From positions 219,886-283,885 of the forward strand of contig NZ_SDLV01000031.1 in the NCBI RefSeq assembly GCF_004916905.1: a stretch of DNA of 64,000 nt. The letters run 5' to 3'. The notes below the pieces were generated by a model that made no database searches, was not told the origin of the DNA, and worked only from the letters and a program-made list of their open reading frames with translations. Position numbers and translations under genes: made by a program. This stretch comes from Chryseobacterium candidae (GTDB lineage Bacteria > Bacteroidota > Bacteroidia > Flavobacteriales > Weeksellaceae). Each line of letters starts with the position of its first letter. The first letter of the stretch is position 1. Shown here in pieces: positions 9,276-18,321 of this stretch.

Positions 9276-9929
9276 CTACAAGGTAATTTGTAAGACGCCG
9301 CTTATTTGTTCAATAATTTTGTTGAATGGCTTTTTTATGGCGTATCGCTGTTCGTAGGTAAGCTTCCTCGTATTAATCGTTTGCAAGCAGTTCCTTTTGT
9401 ACACAGGGTTTTCAATCAGGGTTCCGTATTTGGCGATCTCGATATCCATCTCCTTTTGGTTGAGATATTTATAGCCTTTGTCATATTTGGAACGGATAAA
9501 GATCCGCTCTGCTTCACTTTCGAGTAGACCCAGCAGGTTTTTGAATACCAGGGTCGATTTTACTGATACATCGGAATATTCAAAAGGAATGATAATAAAA
9601 TCACTGTAAATGAGTAAGTCACTATATTTTTGGTCCAGCGTGCCTGCCAGATCAAACAAGTATATTTCTTCGCTTTCCTTAAGGCTTATAATTTTTTCCA
9701 GATCAGCAAAAGGCTGCTCTTCTTCATCGTCTCCGATGAGTTCTACTTCATAAAGCCTGGGCAGCTCTGAATTTTCGTCCTCTTTCCATTTGTTGAAAAA
9801 AGATTTCTGAAAGTCAAAATCATATGCCTTGATTTTCCTTTGTGAGGTTTCCCAAAGGTAATTGGCAAATGCAATGGCAAGAGTGGTTTTTCCCGCTCCG
9901 CCCTTTTGGGTGGCAAAGGTGATAATCAT
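9276..9929 (-). CDS. traA: TraA, ParA-family ATPase
   Basis: A 217-residue ParA/MinD-type ATPase with the deviant Walker A KGGAGKTT at residues 9-16 and a Walker A' region YDFDFQKS near residue 40. In Bacteroidetes conjugative elements TraA is the first tra-operon gene. By family analogy it partitions or positions the element or the transfer machinery. It is followed by the membrane-anchored gene at 8701 and then traE. The relaxase gene ends about 90 bases upstream on the same strand, so mob and tra run in one direction here. Confidence 0.88.
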   Translation of the reverse strand: MIITFATQKGGAGKTTLAIAFANYLWETSQRKIKAYDFDFQKSFFNKWKEDENSELPRLYEVELIGDDEEEQPFADLEKIISLKESEEIYLFDLAGTLDQKYSDLLIYSDFIIIPFEYSDVSVKSTLVFKNLLGLLESEAERIFIRSKYDKGYKYLNQKEMDIEIAKYGTLIENPVYKRNCLQTINTRKLTYEQRYAIKKPFNKIIEQISGVLQITL

Positions 9930-10018
9930 AGTTGGGTTGTTAGCTGTTGGTCAATGGCTATCGGTTTTAAAGATGTCCGTTAATTTTTTTATAGGCGATC
10001 AACTGATAGCCATTGGCT

Positions 10019-11506
10019 CTATTTTCTCTTTTTTCTTCTTTTCTTACGCTCCTCTTCTCCGGGGTCTTTTTCTGATCCTCCTGATGATATGCTGAATTGA
10101 AAAATCAGATCATTGATGCTTCGGTTCAGTTCTTTTGCAAGTCTTTCATTTTGGGTTTCTGAAACCTGTTGCCCTTTTTCAGCCGGATTCAGGAATCTTT
10201 GATAGTCTTTTTCGCCGATCAGCTGTTCCAGCTTTCCTACATAGTGTAGTTTTGAGTGTATCGCATAAAATTTACCGTCTTCGGACTTTATAATGTGAAC
10301 ATCTTTTACGTTCTGTGTTCTGAGATATTGCTTTACCTCACTCCTGACAGCGCCAAATATTTCTTTATTTTTTCTTTTTTTAGTTTCAAAAAGCATAAAA
10401 TCTTTTGGTATATGGTCAGGATTCTGGCGTTTCAAATACTCTAGCATAACTTGCTTAGAAGCTTCATCTGCTATATTGTAATCCTTTAAGCTTTCAAAAA
10501 GCCTTTTGTCAATGACATCGGAAGTGAACTCAAACAGCTCGTTCATTTTCATAATCTCGCTTCCTTTATATATTGATCCGGTCTTATGGTCAATTAACGT
10601 ATATCCAAAAGGTTTGAGATCTACAGCAGTTTTTACTTTGTCAGAAGTATGGAATACAATATCAATCCCGAAAACATCCCTCAATTTTTTCTGAAGCTCA
10701 CTCTCAAATTCAATTTTCGGCTTCCGGTTCTCGTTTTGCTTTTCTTCAGGCAGCATACCTTCCCCAGCCCTGCGGTCTTCAATCCTGAATACCTTGCATG
10801 AATACAGTTCTTTGTATTTTAAGAGAATCTTTTTTAACTGCCATGCCCTGGAATCTTTTTTTTGACTGCTGAAGTTGAGCTCGGCGGCGTTAATGGTTTT
10901 TTCCCAGGCTCCGTTTTTTAGTATATCTAAAGCACCCTCATCATTCCTATTGGGAGAAAGCCGGAATCCGTTTCTTTCTAAAAGCAGTTCAAGTTGTTTA
11001 ATAGAACCATATCGGTAGCCCAATAATTTTTCTATTTGCCCCTGTGTACTTAATCCATACAGCTTTTCCATGGTACGGCTTAATGCCTGCTGTGCCTTAA
11101 GCTTTTCATAACTGTCATTAATTTTCTTTCCAGTCTGTTTACTGACACGGGTGGAAACAATGTGTGTATGGTTATTTTCCGTATCATTATGGAACACCAC
11201 AATAAAGGGCTGTTTTCCATAACCCAGCTCATCCATAAAATTTTCTGCGATACTGGTAAGCTCTTCTTTGGTATGCTCCCGGAACTTGGTGGAAATCACG
11301 GCGTGGAACTGAGGCTTTTTTACCCTTTCATTATTTGATACGGATTTTAAATATTCCCGCACCTCTTGCTGGTTGCTATCCTCGTTAATAAATGAGGGAA
11401 AATTTTTCATCAGCATCAGCTCACCACTCCCCTTCTCTATCTTTTTATCATTATACTGTACTCCGGGAAAGTTGGAACCCGCAGGTTCCATAATTTTTAT
11501 GACCAA
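10019..11506 (-). CDS. mobB: Relaxase (mobilisation nuclease)
   Basis: A 495-residue relaxase that would nick the element at oriT and lead the strand into the recipient. The three-histidine metal motif is clear: H106, then H113 and H115 within HNDTENNHTHI. The N-terminal region has the family pattern FPGVQYNDKKIEKGSGEL. The reading begins at a TTG (MVIKIM...), which keeps the usual N-terminus; the first ATG is at 11491. The C-terminal third is charged and ends in a run of Lys and Arg. The accessory gene mobA is upstream, but a cargo gene separates them. No coupling protein follows it in this window. Confidence 0.9.
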   Translation of the reverse strand: MVIKIMEPAGSNFPGVQYNDKKIEKGSGELMLMKNFPSFINEDSNQQEVREYLKSVSNNERVKKPQFHAVISTKFREHTKEELTSIAENFMDELGYGKQPFIVVFHNDTENNHTHIVSTRVSKQTGKKINDSYEKLKAQQALSRTMEKLYGLSTQGQIEKLLGYRYGSIKQLELLLERNGFRLSPNRNDEGALDILKNGAWEKTINAAELNFSSQKKDSRAWQLKKILLKYKELYSCKVFRIEDRRAGEGMLPEEKQNENRKPKIEFESELQKKLRDVFGIDIVFHTSDKVKTAVDLKPFGYTLIDHKTGSIYKGSEIMKMNELFEFTSDVIDKRLFESLKDYNIADEASKQVMLEYLKRQNPDHIPKDFMLFETKKRKNKEIFGAVRSEVKQYLRTQNVKDVHIIKSEDGKFYAIHSKLHYVGKLEQLIGEKDYQRFLNPAEKGQQVSETQNERLAKELNRSINDLIFQFSISSGGSEKDPGEEERKKRRKKRK

Positions 11507-11566
11507 TTTTATGGTTATGTTAACCGCCTACTTACGGATTATACTTGAAAGTTTTCTGCTCTTATT

Positions 11567-12823
11567 TTATATGCCTAAAATTTGTTTGATCTGTATTTTT
11601 TGTGCCGGGGTTGCTGTTTCGAGAATGGATATGAAGGCCGCCAGATTATCGTTAATTAAACCCAGTTTGCCATCCGGTCTTGCAACGACTTTCAGGGTAT
11701 GAGAAGTATCTGATTGCGGTACCATATGATAGGTAGGATTGAGATTCAGTGTCCCATTGATCTTGAGCCATCGCTCAGCAAAGTCACCAATAATCAAACC
11801 ATTGGTCCAGGAAGCGCTCAGATCAACGATGTTCTCTGTTCCGATAGCTTCGGAAGGAACCAGGCTTGCATTGCTGTGTATGACCAGCCTGTTGTTCACT
11901 GTTTCTACAGTATTTACCGTATTGCTGTGCCCGGCTCCTGTTCCGATAAATACATTGTTTTCTCCCCGGATATAGCCTCCGGCCTGCGCCCCGAGCATCA
12001 CATTTTTGCTTTCAGTCGTAATAAACTGTCCCGAAGACTGGCCTATAATGGTATTATAGCTTCCGGTATTCAAACTGTTCAGGGCCGACTGGCCTATTGC
12101 TATATTCTTATATCCGGAAGTCAGTTTTGCCAGGGTTGCATTTCCAAGTCCTACGTTCACATTTCGCGTAATAATTTTTCCGGCATTGGAAAGATCATAT
12201 CCCGAAATATGGCCGATAAAGGTATTGTATGCTCCGGTTGTTACTCCATTCAAACTGTAGCTTCCAAAGGCGACATTCCCTGAAGCAGTGGAGAGCTTCT
12301 GCAGGGCTCGGTAGCCGTAAGAAAGATTATACGTTCCCGTGTGCATCTGGTTCATATTTCCAAAATACATCGAATAGGTCTGCGGATTCATTCCTAAGGC
12401 AGCATCTGTTGTACCTTGCTTTGTGATGGAGCTTCCCGTAAACGAAATATATCTCGGGGCAAAGTTTCCTCTTTCAACTACATCATATAAGCTCCCATAA
12501 AGCGGCTCCCATACCGAACCGTTGAAATAATAATAGGTATTAGGACTTTTGATATGGACAACCTGACCGGAAAGTACCGGCGCCGCTTCGGTTACGTAGA
12601 CCAATGCCCCTTTTTGCAAAGTTGTGTACGTATAGGTAGCCAACTCGCTTCCTTTCACTCTTGGAGCAATAATGCCATCCAATGCTTTGCCTTTATCCGT
12701 ATTACCGATAACATCAAGGGTTGCTGCTGGGCTGGTGGTATTGACACCGACCTGCCCTTGAATATTTCCGGTTGCTAGAAGTAGGAAAAATAATCCTGCG
12801 AGATTATATATTAATTTCTGCAT
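11567..12823 (-). CDS. Secreted repeat protein resembling tail fibres/adhesins
   Basis: A 418-residue exported protein (signal peptide ending near IQGQ). It begins with the VGVNTTSPAATLDVIG pattern common in flavobacterial surface proteins. The middle (about 160-310) is made of short repeats such as GAYNTFIGHISG, GYKNIAIGQSAL and GSYNTIIGQSSG. This is the same motif class as trimeric autotransporter heads and phage tail fibres, where each repeat forms a beta-roll turn. The C-terminus is a short helical segment. It lies between mobA and the relaxase gene, so it is cargo inserted in the mob region. A role in attachment or mating-pair stability is plausible but unproven. Confidence 0.75.
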   Translation of the reverse strand: MQKLIYNLAGLFFLLLATGNIQGQVGVNTTSPAATLDVIGNTDKGKALDGIIAPRVKGSELATYTYTTLQKGALVYVTEAAPVLSGQVVHIKSPNTYYYFNGSVWEPLYGSLYDVVERGNFAPRYISFTGSSITKQGTTDAALGMNPQTYSMYFGNMNQMHTGTYNLSYGYRALQKLSTASGNVAFGSYSLNGVTTGAYNTFIGHISGYDLSNAGKIITRNVNVGLGNATLAKLTSGYKNIAIGQSALNSLNTGSYNTIIGQSSGQFITTESKNVMLGAQAGGYIRGENNVFIGTGAGHSNTVNTVETVNNRLVIHSNASLVPSEAIGTENIVDLSASWTNGLIIGDFAERWLKINGTLNLNPTYHMVPQSDTSHTLKVVARPDGKLGLINDNLAAFISILETATPAQKIQIKQILGI

Positions 12824-12847
12824 ATTATTAGATTTTTACTGTTTGTT

Positions 12848-13198
12848 TTATTTTCCAATCATGGAATAGATCTTTTTAAAAATGCTATTCTGTTCTTTTT
12901 TTAACTCAATAATATGATTCAACTGCCTGTTGAAATAGTCTACATCCGAAGGGGTTATGGCTTTCATTGTATTGACATGCCGAGCCAGCTGATTGATGTT
13001 CGTTTCTATCCTCACAAAAATGTTGTCCTGTTCTTCAATGAAATTTAAAACTTTCCGCCTCTCATCATCCAGAATTCTCTTTTCAACCGAATGGATAATC
13101 AGGCTGGACAAGGAGATCTGCTTTTCTGAGCAGATTTTCTTCCAGTTCTCTTTTCTGGATTTTTGGATTCGTATGTAAATCCTTACCTCCTTTTCCAT
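12848..13198 (-). CDS. mobA: Relaxosome accessory protein
   Basis: A 116-residue basic protein with a ribbon-helix-helix-like N-terminus (EVRIYIRIQKSRKENWKK) and the NINQLARHVNT motif typical of MobC-like mobilisation accessory proteins. Such proteins bind oriT and help the relaxase open it. It is the first mob gene after the repeat-rich region at 13.4-13.9 kb, the expected place for oriT. In Bacteroidetes naming this would be mobA; other schemes call the family mobC. Confidence 0.85.
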   Translation of the reverse strand: MEKEVRIYIRIQKSRKENWKKICSEKQISLSSLIIHSVEKRILDDERRKVLNFIEEQDNIFVRIETNINQLARHVNTMKAITPSDVDYFNRQLNHIIELKKEQNSIFKKIYSMIGK

Positions 13199-13425
13199 TT
13201 TTCTATTTTTAATTTTTCCTAAAGTAATAACTCAGTGAAGCTTTCCGATTTAAACAGCTCTGCGCTTCTTGGCAAGTAAGGGTTAATATTTCCTCTCTGA
13301 TAAATAACAGAAAAATAAATCTGTGTTTTCATTTTGCTTTCTGATTAAAATTTCTTCTGCAAAATTGGGGCATAAAAATCGCGAAAACAATAGTATTCAT
13401 CGAGCGTGGGCTAAATAAGAACATG

Positions 13426-13486
13426 CTGGAATCATCTGGAATATGTGGAGATTAAAAAAGAATATACTGGACTAATCTGGAATATT
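13426..13486. repeat. Two direct 20-bp repeats upstream of mobA
   Basis: Two near-copies of the pattern CTGGANTNATCTGGAATAT start at 13426 and 13467, 41 bases apart (about four helical turns). They lie about 230 bases upstream of the mobA start. Spacing on one face of the helix suggests protein binding, for example by the relaxosome accessory protein. This is seen in sequence; the function is inferred. Confidence 0.5.
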
Positions 13487-13551
13487 GCTCCTAATTTTCT
13501 CCGAAACAAAAAAACAAGTTCCGCAGTTTTTTCTCCTTTTTGCAAAAAAAG

Positions 13552-13650
13552 GCAAGATCGTCTTTGTAGGTATAACTTGAAAAGTTTGTACGTACAAAGA
13601 CACATCTTGCTATGTAAAGTCGCCCGCTTTTTTCAGAGTTCTGAAAAGCG
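13552..13650. other. Candidate oriT: long hairpin plus second inverted repeat
   Basis: A 59-base imperfect inverted repeat has arms at 13552-13572 and 13589-13610 (GCAAGAT/ATCTTGC, then GTCTTTGTA/TACAAAGAC), with inner arms AACTT/AAGTT. A second inverted repeat (CGCTTTTTTCAG / CTGAAAAGCG) follows at 13625-13650. Such structures next to mob genes are typical of transfer origins. The region from 13199 to 14053 has no convincing gene. The nick site cannot be placed from sequence alone. Confidence 0.5.
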
Positions 13651-13756
13651 TCCACGATAAACCATAAATCACTAGTAATCAAAACATTGATTTTATTTAT
13701 ATGGTTTTTGCTGTTAAAAGAAAAAACATTGCAAATATCGAAGTACAGAGAATACA

Positions 13757-13918
13757 CTAACCTGTATCAATTTTACTCAGGGTAAGAAGCTAACCTGATA
13801 CATTTTATACACTGTCTTGCAATAAGATGGGTAAAATTTACTCAGGTTAGGAAAAAACATGAGTAATTTTTACGCAGGTTCAGCTTTAGCCTGTTACTAT
13901 TTTACACTCAGGTAAGGA
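13757..13918. repeat. Cluster of CTAACCTG-type repeats
   Basis: CTAACCTG occurs at 13757 and 13790, its exact inverse CAGGTTAG at 13843, and variants at 13778 (CAGGGTAAG), 13875 (CAGGTTCAG) and 13909 (CAGGTAAGG). Most follow a TTTTAC(TC) stretch. The cluster lies between the hairpins and the gene at 14054. It could be iteron-like binding sites for the relaxosome or an operator for the cargo gene. Confidence 0.55.
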
Positions 13919-14053
13919 ATAATATCATGTGATTTGTGCAAGCAGTACTTGCACTATTGGAAAACTATGAATACCGAAAAAAGTTTTTATAAAGTCTGCA
14001 AGAGTCCATTAATTAATATGGAATTGAAAAAACAAGTTTTGTATCTTTGAAAC

Positions 14054-15046
14054 ATGGCAGAAAAACCTCAAAACTCCAGTAAGACTTTATACAATTCGAT
14101 TGCACAAATTATTATTGATGCAAAATCTGTGGTTTACAGAAATACTAATGCAATAGTATTAAAAATGTACTGGGAAATTGGTAAGCTGATTATTGAAGAG
14201 GAACAAAATGGACAAAGCCGTGCCCAATATGGAAAGTCTATACTGAAAAACCTCGCCTATCAGCTGACTCTGGAATTTGGGAAAGGGTTTAATGAACGGA
14301 ATCTTAATAATATGAGAGCCTTCTTCAATTCATTTCCAATTTGGAACGCAGTGCGTACCGAATTAAGCTGGACACATTACAGGATCATCAGCCGGATTGA
14401 AAACCCTGAACACAGATTACAATATATGCTCCATTCCATTGAAGGAAACTGGAATACACGGACGCTACAACGAAACATCGATAGTCAATACTTGGGAAGA
14501 CTCTTGAAATTTCCGGAAAGTGACAGTAGAGAAACTTCACACTTTATTAAAGACCCTTATATTTTTGAATTTTTAGGGCTTCCATCGGATAACTCCCAGA
14601 CAGAAACCCAAATAGAGTCGGCTCTTATTTCTCATCTTCAGCAGTTTCTTATGGAACTTGGAAAAGGGTTTGCTTTTGTAGCAAGACAGCAGCATATTGT
14701 GACTGATACCTCTGATTTTTTCATTGACCTTGTATTTTATAATTATTATCTCAAATGTTTTATTCTGGTAGATTTGAAAACTCATAAACTTACCCATGAA
14801 GCTATTGGCCAGATGGATATGTATGTGAGAATGTACAATGACCTGAAAAAGAATGCTGACGATAACCCTACCATCGGAATCATTCTGTGTACGGAAAAAG
14901 ATGAAACAGTTGTAAAATATTCAGTACTGTCCGAAAATAAAAAGCTTTTTGCAAGTAAATATAGGACATACCTACCCGATGAAAATGAGCTAAAACAACT
15001 GATTGAGGCAGATAGGGTAAAGCTTGAACTAGATAATATTGATTAA
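14054..15046 (+). CDS. DUF1016/YhcG-type PDDEXK nuclease
   Basis: A 330-residue protein of the DUF1016 (YhcG) type. The N-terminal helical domain carries YWEIGKLI and the LSWTHYRIISRI motif. The C-terminal PD-(D/E)XK nuclease domain shows D225, the D240-L-K242 pair and Q253 (GQMDMY). Members are often cargo of mobile elements and are thought to act in DNA defence or element stability; the natural target is not settled. It has its own start just after the repeat cluster and runs opposite to the mob genes, so it is likely transcribed separately. Confidence 0.88.
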   Translation: MAEKPQNSSKTLYNSIAQIIIDAKSVVYRNTNAIVLKMYWEIGKLIIEEEQNGQSRAQYGKSILKNLAYQLTLEFGKGFNERNLNNMRAFFNSFPIWNAVRTELSWTHYRIISRIENPEHRLQYMLHSIEGNWNTRTLQRNIDSQYLGRLLKFPESDSRETSHFIKDPYIFEFLGLPSDNSQTETQIESALISHLQQFLMELGKGFAFVARQQHIVTDTSDFFIDLVFYNYYLKCFILVDLKTHKLTHEAIGQMDMYVRMYNDLKKNADDNPTIGIILCTEKDETVVKYSVLSENKKLFASKYRTYLPDENELKQLIEADRVKLELDNID

Positions 15047-15343
15047 TACATTAACATTTTGAATTTGAAAAACATTATAAATTCTGTATCAGCTTCTTCA
15101 AAGATTAGCAAAAAAAACATTAATATAAACCCACAGCCTCTTTTAAAAACATAAGGCAACAGCTTTTGAATTGTTTTTAAATGGGGTTGCTCCATTTTCT
15201 CACAAAAATGCGTTTCCGACCAAAAGAAGGAATTGCATTTTTGCCGCATGATTTTTTCTTAACTAAATTTTAGGTTATCCTCAATAGTTTTTCATTATTT
15301 TTCACTAAATTGGGATAATTTTATTTTAAGAAAAACTTTGACC

Positions 15344-15817
15344 ATGAAAGACTTACTTACTGATATCAAGACATCTTCTGAATCTATAAATTATGAAGCA
15401 AGAGTCCACTGGATTTCCTATGTTATTCCTGTTTTCTTTACAGTAATCGGTTCTGTGGGAGTTCTCTATTTTCTATTGCTCGGATACAAATTTATGTTAG
15501 GGTTTATAGGCATTATTTCCCTGTTTCTTATTTTTCTTTTTATAAAAGGGATCATCGCCATAATTCGAAATAAAAATACCAAAATCTATATTACGGATTA
15601 TCACCTTTCGTTTACCACAGGGATATTAGGAAAAACACGTTCCGATCTTTCATTAAATAAGCTCGAGGGAATGCAATTACACCAAAGCTTTTTAGGTAAA
15701 ACGTTAAATTTTGGAAGCTTAATTGTTACTACTGGGGGAATGACTCACTCATATTTCATTGCAAATCCAATGGAGCTAAGGAATGTTTTGCTTCATTCTC
15801 AAAAACGATCCGATTAA
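15344..15817 (+). CDS. Membrane protein with bacterial PH domain
   Basis: A 157-residue protein with two membrane helices at about residues 25-75 followed by a bacterial PH-like domain (NTKIYITDYHLSFTTGILG, later IVTTGGM). This is the bPH2/YdbS-like arrangement of uncertain function. I used the ATG at 15344 rather than the TTG two codons earlier. Its neighbours are unrelated, so it is probably cargo or background chromosome. Confidence 0.75.
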   Translation: MKDLLTDIKTSSESINYEARVHWISYVIPVFFTVIGSVGVLYFLLLGYKFMLGFIGIISLFLIFLFIKGIIAIIRNKNTKIYITDYHLSFTTGILGKTRSDLSLNKLEGMQLHQSFLGKTLNFGSLIVTTGGMTHSYFIANPMELRNVLLHSQKRSD

Positions 15818-15939
15818 AAAATAATTTATTAATTTGAAATTAATTGCTATAAATCAATCTCGCAACCTTTTTTCAAAACATATTGGCTAACATTCGGCAA
15901 TGTTTTAGAAATGGGATTGCAGCGCTTTAGATGCTATTA

Positions 15940-16737
15940 TTAGTAAATGCTCAATTCTATTGGATTATATGATTTAGCCATTTTTGGAGCTTCTTTAGTT
16001 ACTATTTTAATGATTTCAGGATCGTCAATTATCTGTTTGAATTTATTGACATCTTGCATAGATTTTCGTTTGAAATCAAAAACTTTTTTCTTATCTACTA
16101 ACTTGGAATCTTTATACATGTTAGCAGAATTGCAAGTATACTTCCTTTTTCTAAAACTATACATGGTATAAACATAATCCTTTCTTTCATCTGAAACTTC
16201 TAAGATAAGCCCAGGTAGTCCACTAAATTTGTAAGGACCAAATGGGAAAGGTATTTCTTTGGCAAACCATGCAATCCAAGTTCTACCGTATTTTTTAGCT
16301 ATTGCTTTTTGACACTTATATTTCCCGATCGTTTTAAATTCATTAAATAGTTGCCAATTTATAGCATTTGGTTCTTCATATCTGAAATTCTTATTATAAA
16401 TAGGGAGACTTATATACATTTTCGCAGAAGTTGTTCCAATGGTCTCAGGGAAATCGGAATAATATTTTTCAGTTACTTTCATGTCTTGGTATGCATTTCC
16501 AGAATAAGAAATTTTTTTTTCATATACCAAAGAGTCTAATATATATTTATTCATATTCTTAAAAAAAGACTCGTTTTTATTAAGAAGCAATGCAAATGTT
16601 GTTTTAGCAACTAAAGCATTAGGAGTGTTCATGTCTCTGTAATTTAACTCGTAATCAGCTTCATAATCGACATTGAATTTTATTTGACTAAATAAGTTTG
16701 GGTATATAATAACAAACAATATTAGATAATATTTCAT
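15940..16737 (-). CDS. GLPGLI family secreted protein
   Basis: A 265-residue exported protein (signal peptide ending near FSQ) with the defining motif FSGLPGLILEV at about residues 171-181 and the usual CQKA motif before it. The GLPGLI family is abundant in flavobacteria and its function is not known; members often sit beside TonB-dependent transporters or small secreted peptides. Here it follows a short exported peptide and xrtF on the same strand, with about 50 bases to the peptide gene, suggesting an operon. Confidence 0.85.
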   Translation of the reverse strand: MKYYLILFVIIYPNLFSQIKFNVDYEADYELNYRDMNTPNALVAKTTFALLLNKNESFFKNMNKYILDSLVYEKKISYSGNAYQDMKVTEKYYSDFPETIGTTSAKMYISLPIYNKNFRYEEPNAINWQLFNEFKTIGKYKCQKAIAKKYGRTWIAWFAKEIPFPFGPYKFSGLPGLILEVSDERKDYVYTMYSFRKRKYTCNSANMYKDSKLVDKKKVFDFKRKSMQDVNKFKQIIDDPEIIKIVTKEAPKMAKSYNPIELSIY

Positions 16738-16789
16738 ATGTAAATTAGTTAAAAGTAAAATGGTAGCTTAGTGCTACCATTTAAAATTT

Positions 16790-17002
16790 TTAATGAGTAT
16801 AAACGACTATCTGTGAAGGCTTTGTAGGCGTGTGGCAAATCATTGTGTTTAACTGTGCCAAAGCCTCCTGTAATGTATCATCAGTGTGAAATGTAATCCC
16901 TTCTGAAACATTAACAACTTGACCGCAAGAAGTTCTAAAAGGGAAAGCACTTGCTAAAGTCCCGATGGCGATTGCGCCAAAAATAAAAAGTTTTTTCATC
17001 AT
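16790..17002 (-). CDS. Small secreted Cys-containing peptide
   Basis: About 70 residues from the ATG at 17002 (or 16999). It has a signal peptide (MKKLFIFGAIAIGTLASA), then a mature part of about 50 residues with two cysteines (TSCGQVV, MICHTP) that could form a disulfide. I do not recognise a family. It lies between xrtF and the GLPGLI gene and is probably co-transcribed with them. It could be a substrate or partner of that system, but it lacks an obvious C-terminal sorting helix, so it is not a typical exosortase substrate. Confidence 0.65.
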   Translation of the reverse strand: MMKKLFIFGAIAIGTLASAFPFRTSCGQVVNVSEGITFHTDDTLQEALAQLNTMICHTPTKPSQIVVYTH

Positions 17003-17069
17003 AAAAAAATTTAAATTAGATAACAAATATATAAATTTAATCAACTATACAAGTATTTTTTTTATTATG

Positions 17070-17621
17070 TTAAATTTTGTCTTTCAGCTCATTACTAACT
17101 TTATCTTTTAGTACAAAATGCTTAATCCAAATAAGCCATAATATTACTACGCCACCATAAATTATAGAAGGAAAAATAAAATCGTGAGCAATTTTGCCAT
17201 ATTCCTTATAATCCGTCATTATAATATTTAACCCTGTGATTCTCAATAAATTCAGAATATATAGTAAAATAAGACTAATTATTATAAAAGTAAAAATTTT
17301 TAAGCCTTTATAAAAAGCAAAAACAAAAGCAATAAAAAGAATCATTACAGAAATGGCATTACAGCCTTCTACCATTCTGGTAGGATAATCATTTCTTACA
17401 TAAAAATAGACTTGTTCATTTTTTATATCATTATACAATTGTGTTTGATATCCCAAGTAATTTTGAATATATCGAACTTGTTCTGTGATCATTTTTGAAT
17501 ATGGATCAAGTCCAGTTCCAGAATAATAATTAAGAAAGTATTGATATATGGCTAGTAAAATAAGATAAATTAGTATAAAACGGGCTAGAATAAATAAGGT
17601 TGGTTTAAAATCTTTTAACAT
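17070..17621 (-). CDS. xrtF: Exosortase family protein XrtF
   Basis: A 183-residue polytopic membrane protein with the exosortase catalytic residues: C87 in EGCNAISV, R127 in LNLLRI and H146 in AHDFIFP. Exosortases are membrane transpeptidase-like enzymes that cut and anchor proteins carrying a C-terminal sorting signal. XrtF is the flavobacterial type, usually followed by one small associated membrane protein. Here the following gene is instead a short exported peptide. The target in this strain is not identifiable from the window. Confidence 0.88.
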   Translation of the reverse strand: MLKDFKPTLFILARFILIYLILLAIYQYFLNYYSGTGLDPYSKMITEQVRYIQNYLGYQTQLYNDIKNEQVYFYVRNDYPTRMVEGCNAISVMILFIAFVFAFYKGLKIFTFIIISLILLYILNLLRITGLNIIMTDYKEYGKIAHDFIFPSIIYGGVVILWLIWIKHFVLKDKVSNELKDKI

Positions 17622-18321
17622 CTCAATAAAATTGTATATGCTAAGATATAAATTTTCAGTAAGTATGAAATATAAGATTTTTTAACACTTTATTTTAAAA
17701 TTCTAGACAATTTGTTTTGGCGATTATAGTGATTTGATTCGGTATCGAGGACACTCGGCTTCTTTCTTTTCACCTTTTCCAATGGGAAAAGCATTATTTA
17801 TTTTTTTTGTTTGATTATTCTTATGTTAAAGAGCGACTGTTTGATTCGTATAACTGAGGTTCCGACTTTTTCTTTGCTAAATGACCATAGTATAGGATCA
17901 GGCACTTAAAACCTGAATGGAAAAATGAAATGAAGGCTCCGAAATCTTTTTGTCCGAAGGATTCAGGAGTGTCTGTAAAAATTATTGGAACGAAGTGGAG
18001 AGAATTTTTGTAGAAACCCAAAAAGATTTTTTTGAGTGAACGACCTGTACTACATTTGCTACAGTAAAAAGTGAAAAACCACAGTTATATATATGAATTG
18101 AATAGGTGACTATTTTAACCCTGGAATGATCTAAAACAATAATGAATAATTGGATTTTTCCTTCTGCTCATGTGATTTTGAAGTTTATTTTCTTAAGACT
18201 GTCATCAACATTCTAGACCGGAATTCTAAAAATTAACAGGTTTTATTGAAAGTTTTATATTTTTGTTAGTTGAAGAAGCTGAAAAAATAGGTATATTAAT
18301 TTGAAAAAAAATTTTCAACTC
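17622..18321. other. Intergenic region without a supported gene
   Basis: About 700 bases between xrtF and the NUMOD4 gene. A hairpin CTTTTCC/GGGAAAAG near 17779-17796 is followed by a T-rich run and could end transcription on the plus strand. A 66-codon minus-strand reading at 17821-18021 exists, but I see no signal peptide, domain or ribosome site supporting it. Confidence 0.5.

Noticed and set aside
13445..13757. Overlapping readings on both strands inside the hairpin region
   Set aside because: They run through the long inverted repeats, have no recognisable domain, signal or ribosome site, and overlap each other.
17821..18021. 66-codon minus-strand reading between xrtF and the NUMOD4 gene
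   Set aside because: No domain, poor composition and no operon context; retained only as part of an intergenic region.
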